In this document: positions 34,934 through 43,692 of the stretch, in pieces
How the letters are laid out: each line of letters opens with the position of its first letter
Numbering within the stretch: position 1 is the first letter of the stretch
Assembly: GCA_022820725.1 (NCBI GenBank)
Contig: JAJEFA010000017.1
Coordinates: 124,001 to 188,000 of the forward strand
From: Candidatus Binatia bacterium
GTDB lineage: Bacteria; Desulfobacterota; Binatia; Bin18
Length of the DNA: 64,000 nt
Direction: 5' to 3'
Translations under genes and position numbers: made by a program
Notes under the pieces: generated by a model
The model's input: only the letters and a program-made list of their open reading frames with translations
Told to the model about the DNA's origin: nothing
Database searches by the model: none

Positions 34934-35887
34934 ATGCTCCCGAAAGTCTATATCGACGGTCATGTTGGCACGACCGGACTGCGTATCCGGGAATGGCTGG
35001 CGGGACGAAACGACATCGAATTACTGACCTTAGCCGAAGCGCAGCGCAAGAGTGATGCCGCACGGCGGGCGGTGCTGAATGAGGCTGACGTGGCCATCCT
35101 GTGTCTGCCCGATGCCGCGTCACGCGAGGCTGCGGAGTGGGCCGCGCACACGAACACCCGTCTGATTGACGCGAGTACGGCACACCGCGTCGAGGACGGC
35201 TGGGTGTACGGTCTGCCGGAACTCCAGCCCGGCCAACGCGAAGCCATTCGGCAGGCAAAATATGTTGCCAATCCCGGCTGCTATCCCTCGGCTTTTCTGC
35301 TACTCGTTCGGCCCTTGCTTGAGGCCGGCCTGCTCGAAAAACAGACGCTGATTTCGATTCATGCGTTGTCCGGTTATTCGGGCGGCGGACGGCCGCTGAT
35401 TGAAAAATGGGAGGACCCTGAACGGGGCTTGGGCTCATTAGTGTACGAAGCGCCCTACGCCCTGGAGCGGGTGCATAAGCACGTTCCGGAAATGACGCAG
35501 TACAGCCTGCTCGACAATGCACCCCACTTCGTCCCGGCGGTCGGTCCGTTCCGCTGCGGCATGCGGGTCCAGGTGCCGATTCATACCGGTCTGCTGCAAC
35601 GTGGATCCGGCGATACGATCTGGGAAGTCTTACGGGAGCGCTATCAGCACGAGCCGTTCGTACGGGTGCTGCCCAACGAACAGCCCCCGGAAACCAGCGA
35701 ACGCAGCTTCGATCCACAGGCTTGTAACGACACCAATCGCCTGGACATCCACGTCGCACCCCATCCCGCCGGTCATGTCCTGCTGATTACGATTCTCGAT
35801 AATCTGGGAAAGGGTGCCTGCGGCGTCGCCATTCAGAATTTGAACCTGATGTTAGGGTTGCCCGAGACAACCGGGCTGCCGGTCTAA
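34934..35887 (+). CDS. argC: N-acetyl-gamma-glutamyl-phosphate reductase, short (type 2) form
   Basis: A 317-residue ArgC, the length of the short (type 2) form; it catalyses the NADPH-dependent third step of arginine synthesis. The Rossmann start KVYIDGHVGTTGLRI, the catalytic C116 in NPGCYPSA, SGYSGGG and the late GKGACGVAIQNLNLMLG are family signatures. The start at 34934 was chosen because the Rossmann strand begins there and a promoter overlaps the longer frame. It stands alone, without other arginine genes in view. Confidence 0.92.
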   Translation: MLPKVYIDGHVGTTGLRIREWLAGRNDIELLTLAEAQRKSDAARRAVLNEADVAILCLPDAASREAAEWAAHTNTRLIDASTAHRVEDGWVYGLPELQPGQREAIRQAKYVANPGCYPSAFLLLVRPLLEAGLLEKQTLISIHALSGYSGGGRPLIEKWEDPERGLGSLVYEAPYALERVHKHVPEMTQYSLLDNAPHFVPAVGPFRCGMRVQVPIHTGLLQRGSGDTIWEVLRERYQHEPFVRVLPNEQPPETSERSFDPQACNDTNRLDIHVAPHPAGHVLLITILDNLGKGACGVAIQNLNLMLGLPETTGLPV

Positions 35888-36018
35888 TTGACCATATTGA
35901 CCCCTATGACTGATTTGTTTAGGCTGGCCTGCCTCGCTCAGGAATAATGAACTAGATTGAGCCCGCAGATGAGCAGCACGAACCCTCGCGGTTGCCAAAT
36001 CCATCTTGCCTAGGCGCT

Positions 36019-36936
36019 ATGAGCAAGCGGGAAGCACCCTTTAAGAGACTGATCCAGGAGATACACCAGTCCCCTGAGCAACGAGAGGACTTGTATCAGC
36101 AAATTGAGCAAGCCCTGGGAGATAATATTAGAGTCGTCTCGCTTTTTACGTCCTTTACGTTTCCCGTCGTCTTGGAAGACGCAGACGCGGATATGTTAGA
36201 AGAGGTTTTAGGGGACACTGATTGGGGCGATAAAGAACTTGTTCTCATTCTCAATTCCCCAGGGGGAAGCGCCCTGGCAGCAGAAAGAATCGTCAATATC
36301 TGTAGAAGTTTTAGTGAAAAAAGCTTTCGGGTAATTGTGCCAAAGATGGCCAAGTCTGCCGCGACGATGGTGTGTCTCGGCTCTGACGAAATCATCATGA
36401 GCAGGACCTCCGAGCTCGGTCCGATTGACCCCCAAATTTTGATATACGACGAACATGGTGAGCCAGTACGCTATCAAGCTGCCCATGAAATTGTAGACAG
36501 CTATAATGAATTAATGGAAGAGGCAAATAAGACAGAAGGACGAATTGAGCCATACTTGCAGCAACTTGCAAGATATGACGCGAGAGACATACGAAAGATC
36601 CGGTCTGCACAAGCCCTTTCGGAGAGTATTGCTGTCAATCTACTGAAGAAGGGTATGTTGAAAAGAATTAGGCTCGATAGCATAAAATCGAAAATCAAGC
36701 CCTTACTTGACCCGCTCGCAACGCAAGATCACGGGCGTCCGCTATTTGCTAATGACGCAAAGAATTGTGGCTTAAACGTTAAGATAATCGATAATCAAGA
36801 CGCGCTATGGCGTCTGGTATGGGAGCTGTATATTCGCCTGGATTTTTTAACCTCAACGAGGGCTCCAAAGATTATTGAATCCGTTGATGAAAGTTATGTA
36901 GCCGGATATGCCGCCGGCCCAGAGAAGGAGGAATAA
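36019..36936 (+). CDS. SDH-type serine protease of the ClpP fold
   Basis: A 305-residue protein of the serine dehydrogenase proteinase (SDH) group of ClpP-like proteases. LILNSPGGSALAAERIV is the oxyanion-type segment, S113 in KMAKSAATM is the likely nucleophile, and EIIMSRTSELGPIDPQI is the conserved loop after it. Visible base composition is AT-richer and codon use less GC-biased than in flanking genes. It has no signal peptide. The ATG at 36019 has no strong RBS, and an in-frame start also exists at 35992. The following gene begins 2 bp after its stop. Confidence 0.82.
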   Translation: MSKREAPFKRLIQEIHQSPEQREDLYQQIEQALGDNIRVVSLFTSFTFPVVLEDADADMLEEVLGDTDWGDKELVLILNSPGGSALAAERIVNICRSFSEKSFRVIVPKMAKSAATMVCLGSDEIIMSRTSELGPIDPQILIYDEHGEPVRYQAAHEIVDSYNELMEEANKTEGRIEPYLQQLARYDARDIRKIRSAQALSESIAVNLLKKGMLKRIRLDSIKSKIKPLLDPLATQDHGRPLFANDAKNCGLNVKIIDNQDALWRLVWELYIRLDFLTSTRAPKIIESVDESYVAGYAAGPEKEE

Positions 36937-36938
36937 TC

Positions 36939-37124
36939 ATGGCCAGGCAAAGGAGAAAAACGGTACCTCGAAAGAAGCGTCAGCTTGCTATTGATGAAAG
37001 TATCAAGAGATTTTTCCCTCCAGTTTCAAGAATGGATGGAGACCGTTCCCCTGGGTGGGGCTGGAGAACAGACGCTACGCCCGAACAAAAGCGAAACCGA
37101 CTCACCCGACAGAAGTTCGTATAG
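36939..37124 (+). CDS. Small basic protein of unknown function
   Basis: A 61-residue, strongly basic protein (the start MARQRRKTVPRKKRQ). AAGGAGGAATAATC lies just before the ATG and within the end of the protease gene, so translation looks coupled. A terminator follows. I do not recognise the family; nucleic acid or protease binding is conceivable from the charge. Confidence 0.6.
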   Translation: MARQRRKTVPRKKRQLAIDESIKRFFPPVSRMDGDRSPGWGWRTDATPEQKRNRLTRQKFV

Positions 37125-37146
37125 GCTTCTGTTCTGAGACTTAGAG

Positions 37147-37176
37147 AGGCCGCTTAATATGCGGCCTTTTTCTTTT
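37147..37176 (+). terminator. Intrinsic terminator
   Basis: AGGCCGC pairs with GCGGCCT around a 7-nt loop, followed by T-rich sequence. It ends the protease/small-protein transcript. An open frame starting at 37159 inside it is not used. Confidence 0.8.
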
Positions 37177-37218
37177 TATGAAGAATTATCGTCCGAAGAC
37201 AAAGGAAGGAGAAGCGAA

Positions 37219-37878
37219 GTGAGAAACGCTTGGCGTATACGTCGTTTGGGGTTGTTGCTAACGATTATCCTCGGTTCAGGGCATCTACTCGGGTGCGCCT
37301 TCGTCGATCGTCGTGTAACGCTCACTCCACCGACGACTATCCCTCAGACGTTCAGTGCTTCAACCTCGTCTTCTGATAAAAAAGAGATTAGCGTTGCGCG
37401 TCCCCAAGATCTTCGTCCGGACCCTACCACGGTCGGGAATATCAGAAATGGGTACGGTATGGTGACCGCTTCAGTTCGGTCCAATACCGACATTCCAATG
37501 TGGGTGACGAACTCGGTCATTCAAGGATTGGAGCGTGCAGGATTTCGCGTAGAACGTGCGGAAACTGTTGAGACTGCTCCCACTCCAGTTGCTCTTGATA
37601 TAGCAGTTTCACGTGCCTTCACAGAACACGCTCCAGGATTTTTCACGATGAAAGCAAAAGGCGATGTGGCCGCGCAAGTCGAAGTCTATAAAGACGGACG
37701 TAGGATACACAGACGGACGTACGCCGGAAAAGTTGAGAATCCTGAATTTTTTGTCATGACCTCGGCCAACGAATATCAAACTCTTTTGGATGCAGCGATG
37801 AAGGATTTTTTACAGAAAACGTTACCGGATTTAGTACGCGTACTTGATCAGGCGATTGAAGAATCGTCGCAGGAGTAG
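37219..37878 (+). CDS. YajG-like lipoprotein
   Basis: A 219-residue lipoprotein with lipobox HLLGC (C26). The body has a central VRSNTDIPMWVTNSVIQGLERAGFRVERA segment of the kind seen in YajG and related uncharacterised outer-membrane lipoproteins. The start is GTG at 37219, with AAGGAG before it; an ATG at 37159 lies in the terminator and is rejected. It is followed after 5 bp by the M48 lipoprotein. Confidence 0.72.
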   Translation: MRNAWRIRRLGLLLTIILGSGHLLGCAFVDRRVTLTPPTTIPQTFSASTSSSDKKEISVARPQDLRPDPTTVGNIRNGYGMVTASVRSNTDIPMWVTNSVIQGLERAGFRVERAETVETAPTPVALDIAVSRAFTEHAPGFFTMKAKGDVAAQVEVYKDGRRIHRRTYAGKVENPEFFVMTSANEYQTLLDAAMKDFLQKTLPDLVRVLDQAIEESSQE

Positions 37879-37883
37879 AACCC

Positions 37884-39269
37884 ATGGCCATGCGGAGTGG
37901 TTCCTACCTTGTACTGATGCTCTTTCTTTTACTTCCCGCTTGCGGTCCATCTTTTTATGGGCAAGTACAACCAAAGGCCGAAACGTGGGAGGTTACGCAT
38001 AAGCGGCCACCGGCCACGCCTCCCATAGCAAAGCAAGTATCCTCTCCGGTTCAGCCCTCCCTACAAACGGTGACATGGAAAGACATTACGATAGGAAAAA
38101 CAACGCGTCAGGAAGTCGTAGAGCGCTATGGAATGGGGGAGGCTTCCCAAGGCGGCATCCTCCATTCCATTGACTCAATTCCAGCCTCAATCTCTTTTGG
38201 TGAAGATAATATCGTACAGTCTGTTCGGATCACACCACCGGTTCAGATGGACGAGGCCGACCTCCTGGCTGCCTACGGGAAAGCCGATTGGGAGCGACGG
38301 TCGGACGATTTCCTGCGTATCTGGGAATATGACCAGAAAGGGATGACGGTTGAGTTTGCCTCCGACGACACTCGCGTTGCGAGTGTTGAGTACCGCGAGC
38401 CGGAATCCCTCGTTGGAGGGAAAGGAGCACTCGTATCTAAAAATTTGGTTCCATTTCGTCCAGCCCTGACGGACGTAGCGAAGAGTTTGGCGAGCGTCCA
38501 AACCGTACTCACACAGTCTGGTAAGGCATTTGCCTGGGTTGGAGCCAACCAGGAATATACTCAGGCCCAGCAGACATATAGTCTGATTCACCGCCAATGG
38601 CCAATTGTGACAGACCGAGACATGCAGCGGTATTTGAACGGTGTCATGGACCGGCTGACCTCGGTTACTCCAAAGCCTCCTTTCCCGTGGACGATTCGGG
38701 TCATTGATGCGACAACCCTAAACGCAATGAATCTCGGAGGTGGGATCATCCTGATTAACAGCGGACTATTCAAGCATCTCGACTCCGAAGCCCAACTGGC
38801 CTATGTCATCGCGCACGAGATGGGTCACCAGATCAAACGACATCTTGCCTCTCTTCAAAGTAAGCAGCAATTTGCTCAACTGCTGATTGGGGCAGCAGCG
38901 CTGGTCACGGCAGGAGCAGGGCATCCCGATGCAGCCCGTGCCATCAACCAAATTGGCTCGCTGGCCGCTGGGGCGACGCTGGCTTCATTTAGTCGAGCGC
39001 AGGAGATAGAGGCAGACGAGATTGGCCTCTATATTCTAAATGCCGCGGAGTATGACACTCGTGAAGCTGAGAAAGTCATGGAAAAATTCATAGAATTGGA
39101 GGGACTACATGGACGCTCTATTCCCCTGTTCGCTACCCATCCAGACCCAAGAGATCGCCTTTCCCATGTCCAGAATTGGCATGGAAGCCATGGCGTTGAT
39201 GACGAGGATAAACGTCGGTTGGTGACCACGCATGAATTCACCGAATTCAAGGATTTATATCGTTACTAG
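37884..39269 (+). CDS. M48-family metalloprotease lipoprotein with BamE-like N-terminal part
   Basis: A 461-residue lipoprotein (lipobox LLPAC, C20). Residues about 60-190 contain a SmpA/BamE-like unit (WKDITIGKTTRQEVVERYG and a second similar stretch). The protease has HEMGH at 311-315 and the third zinc ligand E376 in EADEIG, as in BepA-type M48 enzymes. It probably sits on the periplasmic side of the outer membrane and degrades or matures outer-membrane proteins. It is co-transcribed with the lipoprotein gene. Confidence 0.85.
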   Translation: MAMRSGSYLVLMLFLLLPACGPSFYGQVQPKAETWEVTHKRPPATPPIAKQVSSPVQPSLQTVTWKDITIGKTTRQEVVERYGMGEASQGGILHSIDSIPASISFGEDNIVQSVRITPPVQMDEADLLAAYGKADWERRSDDFLRIWEYDQKGMTVEFASDDTRVASVEYREPESLVGGKGALVSKNLVPFRPALTDVAKSLASVQTVLTQSGKAFAWVGANQEYTQAQQTYSLIHRQWPIVTDRDMQRYLNGVMDRLTSVTPKPPFPWTIRVIDATTLNAMNLGGGIILINSGLFKHLDSEAQLAYVIAHEMGHQIKRHLASLQSKQQFAQLLIGAAALVTAGAGHPDAARAINQIGSLAAGATLASFSRAQEIEADEIGLYILNAAEYDTREAEKVMEKFIELEGLHGRSIPLFATHPDPRDRLSHVQNWHGSHGVDDEDKRRLVTTHEFTEFKDLYRY

Positions 39270-39308
39270 CAGTATTACCCCTGACAGAGCCCTATCTTGC
39301 CTATCGAT

Positions 39309-39337
39309 AGCTGGATTCCTGCCTGTGCAGGCACGAC
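39309..39337. repeat. Possible solitary REP-like hairpin
   Basis: The segment CTGGATTCCTGCCTGTGCAGG resembles the widespread repeat whose core is CTGGATTCCCGCCTTCGCGGG. GCCTG pairs with CAGGC. Only one copy is seen here, so this is tentative. Confidence 0.3.
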
Positions 39338-39355
39338 GCAATACGGGCTGTCGCA

Positions 39356-39694
39356 ATGAAAAAAAGTGATCGCTACTTAAAAATCGTCGAGTGGTCGGAC
39401 GAGGATCAGTGCTATATCGGCCATGCTCCCGGTGTCATGCTGGGCGGCGTCCATGGAAAAGACGAAGCCAAAGTCTATGCCGAGTTGTGTCAGGTGGTTG
39501 AGGAGTGGATACAGATTCAAGAAACGGATGGCGATCCGCTTCCGCCTGAAACCGCGCATAGGTCATACTCGGGGAAATTTAACCTGCGGGTCGGGAAGGC
39601 GCTCCACGAGCGGCTGGCGGTCACGGCCCTCAAAGCCGACCAGAGCCTGAACGCATTTTGCCTCCACACTCTCGAAAAAGAACTCAATCGCTGA
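39356..39694 (+). CDS. HicB-like antitoxin, no HicA beside it
   Basis: A 112-residue HicB-type protein. The N-terminal partial RNase-H-like fold reads LKIVEWSDEDQCYIGHAPG and has the GKDEAKVYAELCQVVEEWI helix. The C-terminal part (VGKALHERLAVTALKADQSLNAFCLHTLEK) is an RHH/HTH-type DNA-binding tail. No HicA-like gene flanks it, so it is an orphan regulator or a remnant. It ends 11 bp inside the convergent cyclase gene. Confidence 0.8.
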   Translation: MKKSDRYLKIVEWSDEDQCYIGHAPGVMLGGVHGKDEAKVYAELCQVVEEWIQIQETDGDPLPPETAHRSYSGKFNLRVGKALHERLAVTALKADQSLNAFCLHTLEKELNR

Positions 39695-41606
39695 CGTTTT
39701 CCTCCAGGCCGGCCTGCCGAAAGGCGGCCAGGATACGTTCGAGGTCGGCGGGGTCTTTATACGGAAGCGCCTGGGTCATGGTTGTGAACGAGAAGTCGGG
39801 GCTGAGGCGGAGAATCTCCGTTGCCAGCGCCCGGGCTTCTTCAAGACGGCCCAAATCAACCGAGGCCAGGAGCAGATTATAATAGGCTGGCAGAAAATCC
39901 GGGTTGTGGGCGAGCGCGCGCTTTAAGACGGCTATGGATTCTTCGGTCTGGCCGAGCACGCGGTAGGTATGCCCCAGGAAGTGCAGATAGATAAACGGAT
40001 AGCGGGGGTTGAGGCGGATGGCTTGTTGGATGAGCCGCAGGGCCTCCTGTGGCCGCCCGACGAAAGTCAGCGCGCTCCCGAACCAGGCATAATTGTCCGC
40101 ATCGTTCGGGCCGAGAGCCACCGCCCGCTCAAGCTCGCTAATCGCCCGCTCATGCTGCTTCTCGAACAGATAGATATAGCCCAATAACCGATGCGCGACG
40201 GGCAACGAGTCGTCCAGGGCCACGGCCCGCCGCACGAGCGCATGCGCGCGCTGTGGGACCTGGGGGTCTTGATCCCACTGCATGATAAAGCCGAAGCAGT
40301 CCGCCCAGCCCAGCCAGGCATAGGCCGCGGCATACTGCGCGTCCAGGGCGATGGCCTGCTCAAAAAGGTGTCGGGCCTGGACCAGCGATTCCCGCGTTGT
40401 ACGCCAGAGATAGCTTTCCCCGCGCAAGACGAGATCGTAGGCTTGCAGGTTGTCGGTCGATTTTCGGACCAGACGGGTCTGCTCGTCCGGGGTCAGGGTG
40501 ATGTGGAGGGCCTGGACAATTTGCTGCGTGACCTGGTCCTGAAGGGTAAAGATATCCCGCATTTCGCCGTCATAGCGCTCCGCCCAGACATGGCCGCCGG
40601 TGGTGGCGTCCAAGAGCTGGGCATTAATGCGCACCCGGTCATCGGCCCGACGTACACTCCCTTCCAGAACATAGCGGACGCCCAAGTCGCGCCCGACCTG
40701 CTCGACATCGACCGCTCGGCCCTTGTAGGTAAACGAGGAATTGCGGGCAATGACAAACAGGCCGGAGATTTTTGAGAGGTCGGTAATAATGTCTTCGGTG
40801 ATGCCGTCGCTAAAATACTCCTGCTCCGGTTCGCCGCTCATATTCGTAAAGGGCAGTACGGCAATCGAGGGTTTGTCGGGCAGTGGCAGGCGAGGCGGAT
40901 TCCAGAAGGCCGGGGATGATAAGAGCGGGTACCAGTCTTTGAGGGCGAAGGCGCCAAGACCGAGAATCACGAGGACGACCAGACCGAGGGTGATCAGCGA
41001 CCCGGGTCCTGGAGGTTTTGGTTCCAGGGGGCGCAGGGCGTTGTCGAGTGTGGGCGGCGCGAGGTCTACCGCCTCCCAGCGCACCTGATAAACCTGAATG
41101 GGCTTGGCGATATTCTTCACCCGTTGCTCGCCCTGATACGTGAACACCAGGTCGAGCTTATTCGCTATCTGTTCATGCACGGCGCCCGAGATGCAGATAC
41201 CCCCGCCTTCAGCCAGGCTTTCCAGGCGAGCCGCGATGTTGACCCCATCTCCGTAAATACGCTCATCCTCAACGATTACGTCGCCGACATTAATGCCCAT
41301 GCGATAGTGCATCTGTCGATTTTCTGGAAGCTCGGCGTTTCGTACGGCCAACTCCGTCTGAACCTCAACCGCGCATTGCACCGCGTCAACCACGCTCGAA
41401 AACTCGGCCAGGAGATTATCGCCGGGAGAATCGACCACCCGACCGGCGTGTTGCTGAATCGTCCGGGCCATCAGCTCCCGATACGCGGTCAGCGTCCGAA
41501 TCGTGGCGACTTCATCATCGCCCATGAGGCGACTATAGCCCTGAACATCGGCACTCAGGATGGCGGCGAGTTTGCGCCTGACGGCGGACGGGTCTCTCTC
41601 TGACAT
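39684..41606 (-). CDS. Class III adenylate/guanylate cyclase with TolB-like and TPR domains
   Basis: A 640-residue protein. Residues 10-170 are a class III cyclase domain with D20 (LSADVQGYSRLM) and D63 (VVDSPGDNLL) for metal, and YGDGVNIAARLESLAE. One transmembrane helix lies at about 205-225. Next comes a TolB-like region (IAVLPFTNMSGEPEQEYFSDGITEDI, VRYVLEGSVRRADDRVRI), then TPR repeats to the end. The protein probably makes cAMP at the membrane and controls other proteins through its repeats. The start at 41606 is chosen because the cyclase domain begins there. Confidence 0.86.
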   Translation of the reverse strand: MSERDPSAVRRKLAAILSADVQGYSRLMGDDEVATIRTLTAYRELMARTIQQHAGRVVDSPGDNLLAEFSSVVDAVQCAVEVQTELAVRNAELPENRQMHYRMGINVGDVIVEDERIYGDGVNIAARLESLAEGGGICISGAVHEQIANKLDLVFTYQGEQRVKNIAKPIQVYQVRWEAVDLAPPTLDNALRPLEPKPPGPGSLITLGLVVLVILGLGAFALKDWYPLLSSPAFWNPPRLPLPDKPSIAVLPFTNMSGEPEQEYFSDGITEDIITDLSKISGLFVIARNSSFTYKGRAVDVEQVGRDLGVRYVLEGSVRRADDRVRINAQLLDATTGGHVWAERYDGEMRDIFTLQDQVTQQIVQALHITLTPDEQTRLVRKSTDNLQAYDLVLRGESYLWRTTRESLVQARHLFEQAIALDAQYAAAYAWLGWADCFGFIMQWDQDPQVPQRAHALVRRAVALDDSLPVAHRLLGYIYLFEKQHERAISELERAVALGPNDADNYAWFGSALTFVGRPQEALRLIQQAIRLNPRYPFIYLHFLGHTYRVLGQTEESIAVLKRALAHNPDFLPAYYNLLLASVDLGRLEEARALATEILRLSPDFSFTTMTQALPYKDPADLERILAAFRQAGLEENVSD

Positions 41607-41713
41607 AGGCAGTGGTCGCGTTCCGGGGCGAACTGCCCCTGCTGAACTGGCAAAAGCCCCTACCAAGGGATAGCATAGCCGCAGACACGACTGAAGGCAG
41701 CAAGAGGAACAGT

Positions 41714-42394
41714 ATGGCAACCCATCTGATTGTTGGAGCCGACCGAGGCATTGCACACGCGCTGTGTCTGCAATTATGCGAGCGTGGTGAGAACGTGATT
41801 GCCGCCTGTTTGAGCGACGCGCCCGCCCTGGCCGCAAAGGGCGCGCGCGTCGAGACGGGGGTCGATGTAACGTCGGACTCGGCCGTCCGCGCCTTGGCCC
41901 AGCGCTTGATCGGCACGCATGTGGACGTGCTTATCCATGTGGCCGGGATTTATCTGGACGATGGCCTTGAAGCCTTACCGATGGCCGATGTGCAACGCCA
42001 GATTGAGGTGAACGCGGTGGGACCGTTGCGCGTTGTCCACGCCCTCCAGTCCTGCCTCGACCACGGCGCAAAAATAGGCATCGTGACCAGCCGGATGGGC
42101 TCCATCACCGACAACACCTCAGGCCGGCTGTACGGCTATCGGATGTCCAAGGCTGCGGCCAATATGTTGGGGGTATCGCTGGCCCAGGACCTCAAAGAGC
42201 GCGGGGTCGCGGTGGCCTTACTCCACCCTGGGATGGTCAATACCCAACTGGTGCCCAATCTACCCGAGCACGTGCGCGGCCAACTGATTGAACCCGAGGA
42301 GGCCGCGCGCGGCCTGCTGGCCCGGATGGACACGCTGACTCTGGAAACCACCGGAAGATTCTGGCACGCCAACGGCGAGGTGCTGCCCTGGTAG
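41714..42394 (+). CDS. Short-chain dehydrogenase/reductase (sniffer/C-factor-like)
   Basis: A 226-residue SDR. The cofactor motif is degenerate (VGADRGIA at 7-14), HVAG replaces NNAG, and SRMGS, Y in LYGYRMSK and K are present. The C-terminal NANGEVLPW ends like C-factor SDRs. GAGGAACAGT precedes the ATG at 41714. It is convergent with the COQ4-like gene, 5 bp away. Confidence 0.84.
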   Translation: MATHLIVGADRGIAHALCLQLCERGENVIAACLSDAPALAAKGARVETGVDVTSDSAVRALAQRLIGTHVDVLIHVAGIYLDDGLEALPMADVQRQIEVNAVGPLRVVHALQSCLDHGAKIGIVTSRMGSITDNTSGRLYGYRMSKAAANMLGVSLAQDLKERGVAVALLHPGMVNTQLVPNLPEHVRGQLIEPEEAARGLLARMDTLTLETTGRFWHANGEVLPW

Positions 42395-42399
42395 GACGT

Positions 42400-42855
42400 T
42401 CAAACAAGGCGAATATTGAATTCCTCGCGAATCTTTTTTAACGGGACATCGAGATACCGGTCGTTATCCCAGAACGGCCACGGCCGCGCCATCTGTCGTG
42501 CTCGGATCATGACCTGGACGAGACGCGGAGAGACGCGGAGCGTCTCCCAGGCCGTTCGTCCATAGCCGACTTGCCGAAAGATGTTATTGGCCTGCGGGAG
42601 TCTGAGATAGTCGAGGTATGTCCCGAAGCCGAGCGAGGTGCCAAAGACGCTCCAGGTATCAGCCATCGCTTCCTGGGAGACCGAGGTGTCACAGCCAAAG
42701 ACCACATGACAGATATCATGGGCACGGAAGAACCGTGCGGCTCGGGAAGGCAGTTCGCTTTCATCGAGAAGACCGGTAAAGCCCGAGCGGTATTCCTCTA
42801 AGCCCGCTTGAAGGGAGAGTGTCGCCCCCTGTTCCTGATAGGAGAATGGCTGCAC
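42400..42855 (-). CDS. COQ4-like protein
   Basis: A 151-residue protein with the zinc motif HDxxHx11E: H46-D-I-C-H50 and E62. This is the signature of COQ4, the ubiquinone-biosynthesis protein recently assigned as a C1 decarboxylase-hydroxylase. Bacterial COQ4-like proteins are often not linked to ubiquinone genes. It is the last gene of a catabolic operon here, so a role in removing a ring carboxylate is an attractive guess. Start GTG at 42855 with GAGGA upstream. Confidence 0.8.
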   Translation of the reverse strand: MQPFSYQEQGATLSLQAGLEEYRSGFTGLLDESELPSRAARFFRAHDICHVVFGCDTSVSQEAMADTWSVFGTSLGFGTYLDYLRLPQANNIFRQVGYGRTAWETLRVSPRLVQVMIRARQMARPWPFWDNDRYLDVPLKKIREEFNIRLV

Positions 42856-42879
42856 AGTCCCGAGTCCTCGACGCGGTCA

Positions 42880-43647
42880 TTATACAAACGTCGCGGACAC
42901 GCTGCCAAACGAGGAAAAGGTGGTTTCCCAGGTATCGCCCTTTTCGATAGGTGTCGGCTTGGTCATTGAGCCGGTCATAATGCACTGGCCCGCCTCCAAG
43001 GCCAGATCGAATTGCGCTAGATGGTTCGCCAGCCAGGCAACCGTCTGCAACTGATCGTCAATGGCATCTTTGCCCTGCACGCTGGCCACGACCTCGCCGT
43101 TTCGTCTGGTCTCCGCGGTCATGGCTCCGAGGTCCACACCCGCCGGGTAGGGCCTGACCTCAGGGCCGGTTACAAATCCCCACTGTGCCACCCCATCGGC
43201 AACACCGAGTGGAAGGTCCGCGCCAATATTGAGCCGCATGTCAACCAATTCCAGCGCTGGAGCGGCACCGGCCACGGCAGCCAAAGCCTGTTCGCGGGTC
43301 ACGCCAGGCCCTTTCAATTCCTGCCCCATAACGATGCACAGCTCGGATTCAATAATCGGCTTGCGAAAGTCGGCGCAGTGAAAGCTGCCTCCACTTTGGA
43401 ACTGACGACTGGCCAGCAGATAGGCACTGATTGGGGCATCGAGACCAAACATCTGCCGGGTAGCATCGGACGAGAGACCGACCTTCCAGCCGGCGAGTTG
43501 TTCGCCCGCGCTCAGGTGTCGTTCCAGAATCCCTAGTTGAACCCGATAGGCGTCCTCAAAATTCAATGCCTTTTCCAAGCCGGGGGGCGGGTACTGCCCG
43601 CTCTGGATGGTGTGCCACAGGGTTTCCACCGCTTCGTTGATATTCAT
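42880..43647 (-). CDS. 2-keto-4-pentenoate hydratase (MhpD/FAH-type)
   Basis: A 255-residue MhpD-type protein. GWKVGLSSDATRQMFGLDAPISAYLL, IIESELCIVMGQELKGPG and ALELVDMRL carry the metal and substrate residues of the fold. The family adds water to 2-keto-4-pentenoate after ring cleavage, or decarboxylates 4-oxalocrotonate. AAAAGGAGCGACCG precedes the ATG. It follows the Rieske gene by 45 bp in the operon. Confidence 0.87.
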   Translation of the reverse strand: MNINEAVETLWHTIQSGQYPPPGLEKALNFEDAYRVQLGILERHLSAGEQLAGWKVGLSSDATRQMFGLDAPISAYLLASRQFQSGGSFHCADFRKPIIESELCIVMGQELKGPGVTREQALAAVAGAAPALELVDMRLNIGADLPLGVADGVAQWGFVTGPEVRPYPAGVDLGAMTAETRRNGEVVASVQGKDAIDDQLQTVAWLANHLAQFDLALEAGQCIMTGSMTKPTPIEKGDTWETTFSSFGSVSATFV

Positions 43648-43692
43648 CGGTCGCTCCTTTTTTTGGAAAGTCTTCGAGACCCGGCATCACGG

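Noticed and set aside
37159..37218. Upstream ATG of the YajG-like lipoprotein
   Set aside because: It lies in the right arm of a terminator; the GTG at 37219 has the RBS and gives a proper lipoprotein signal.
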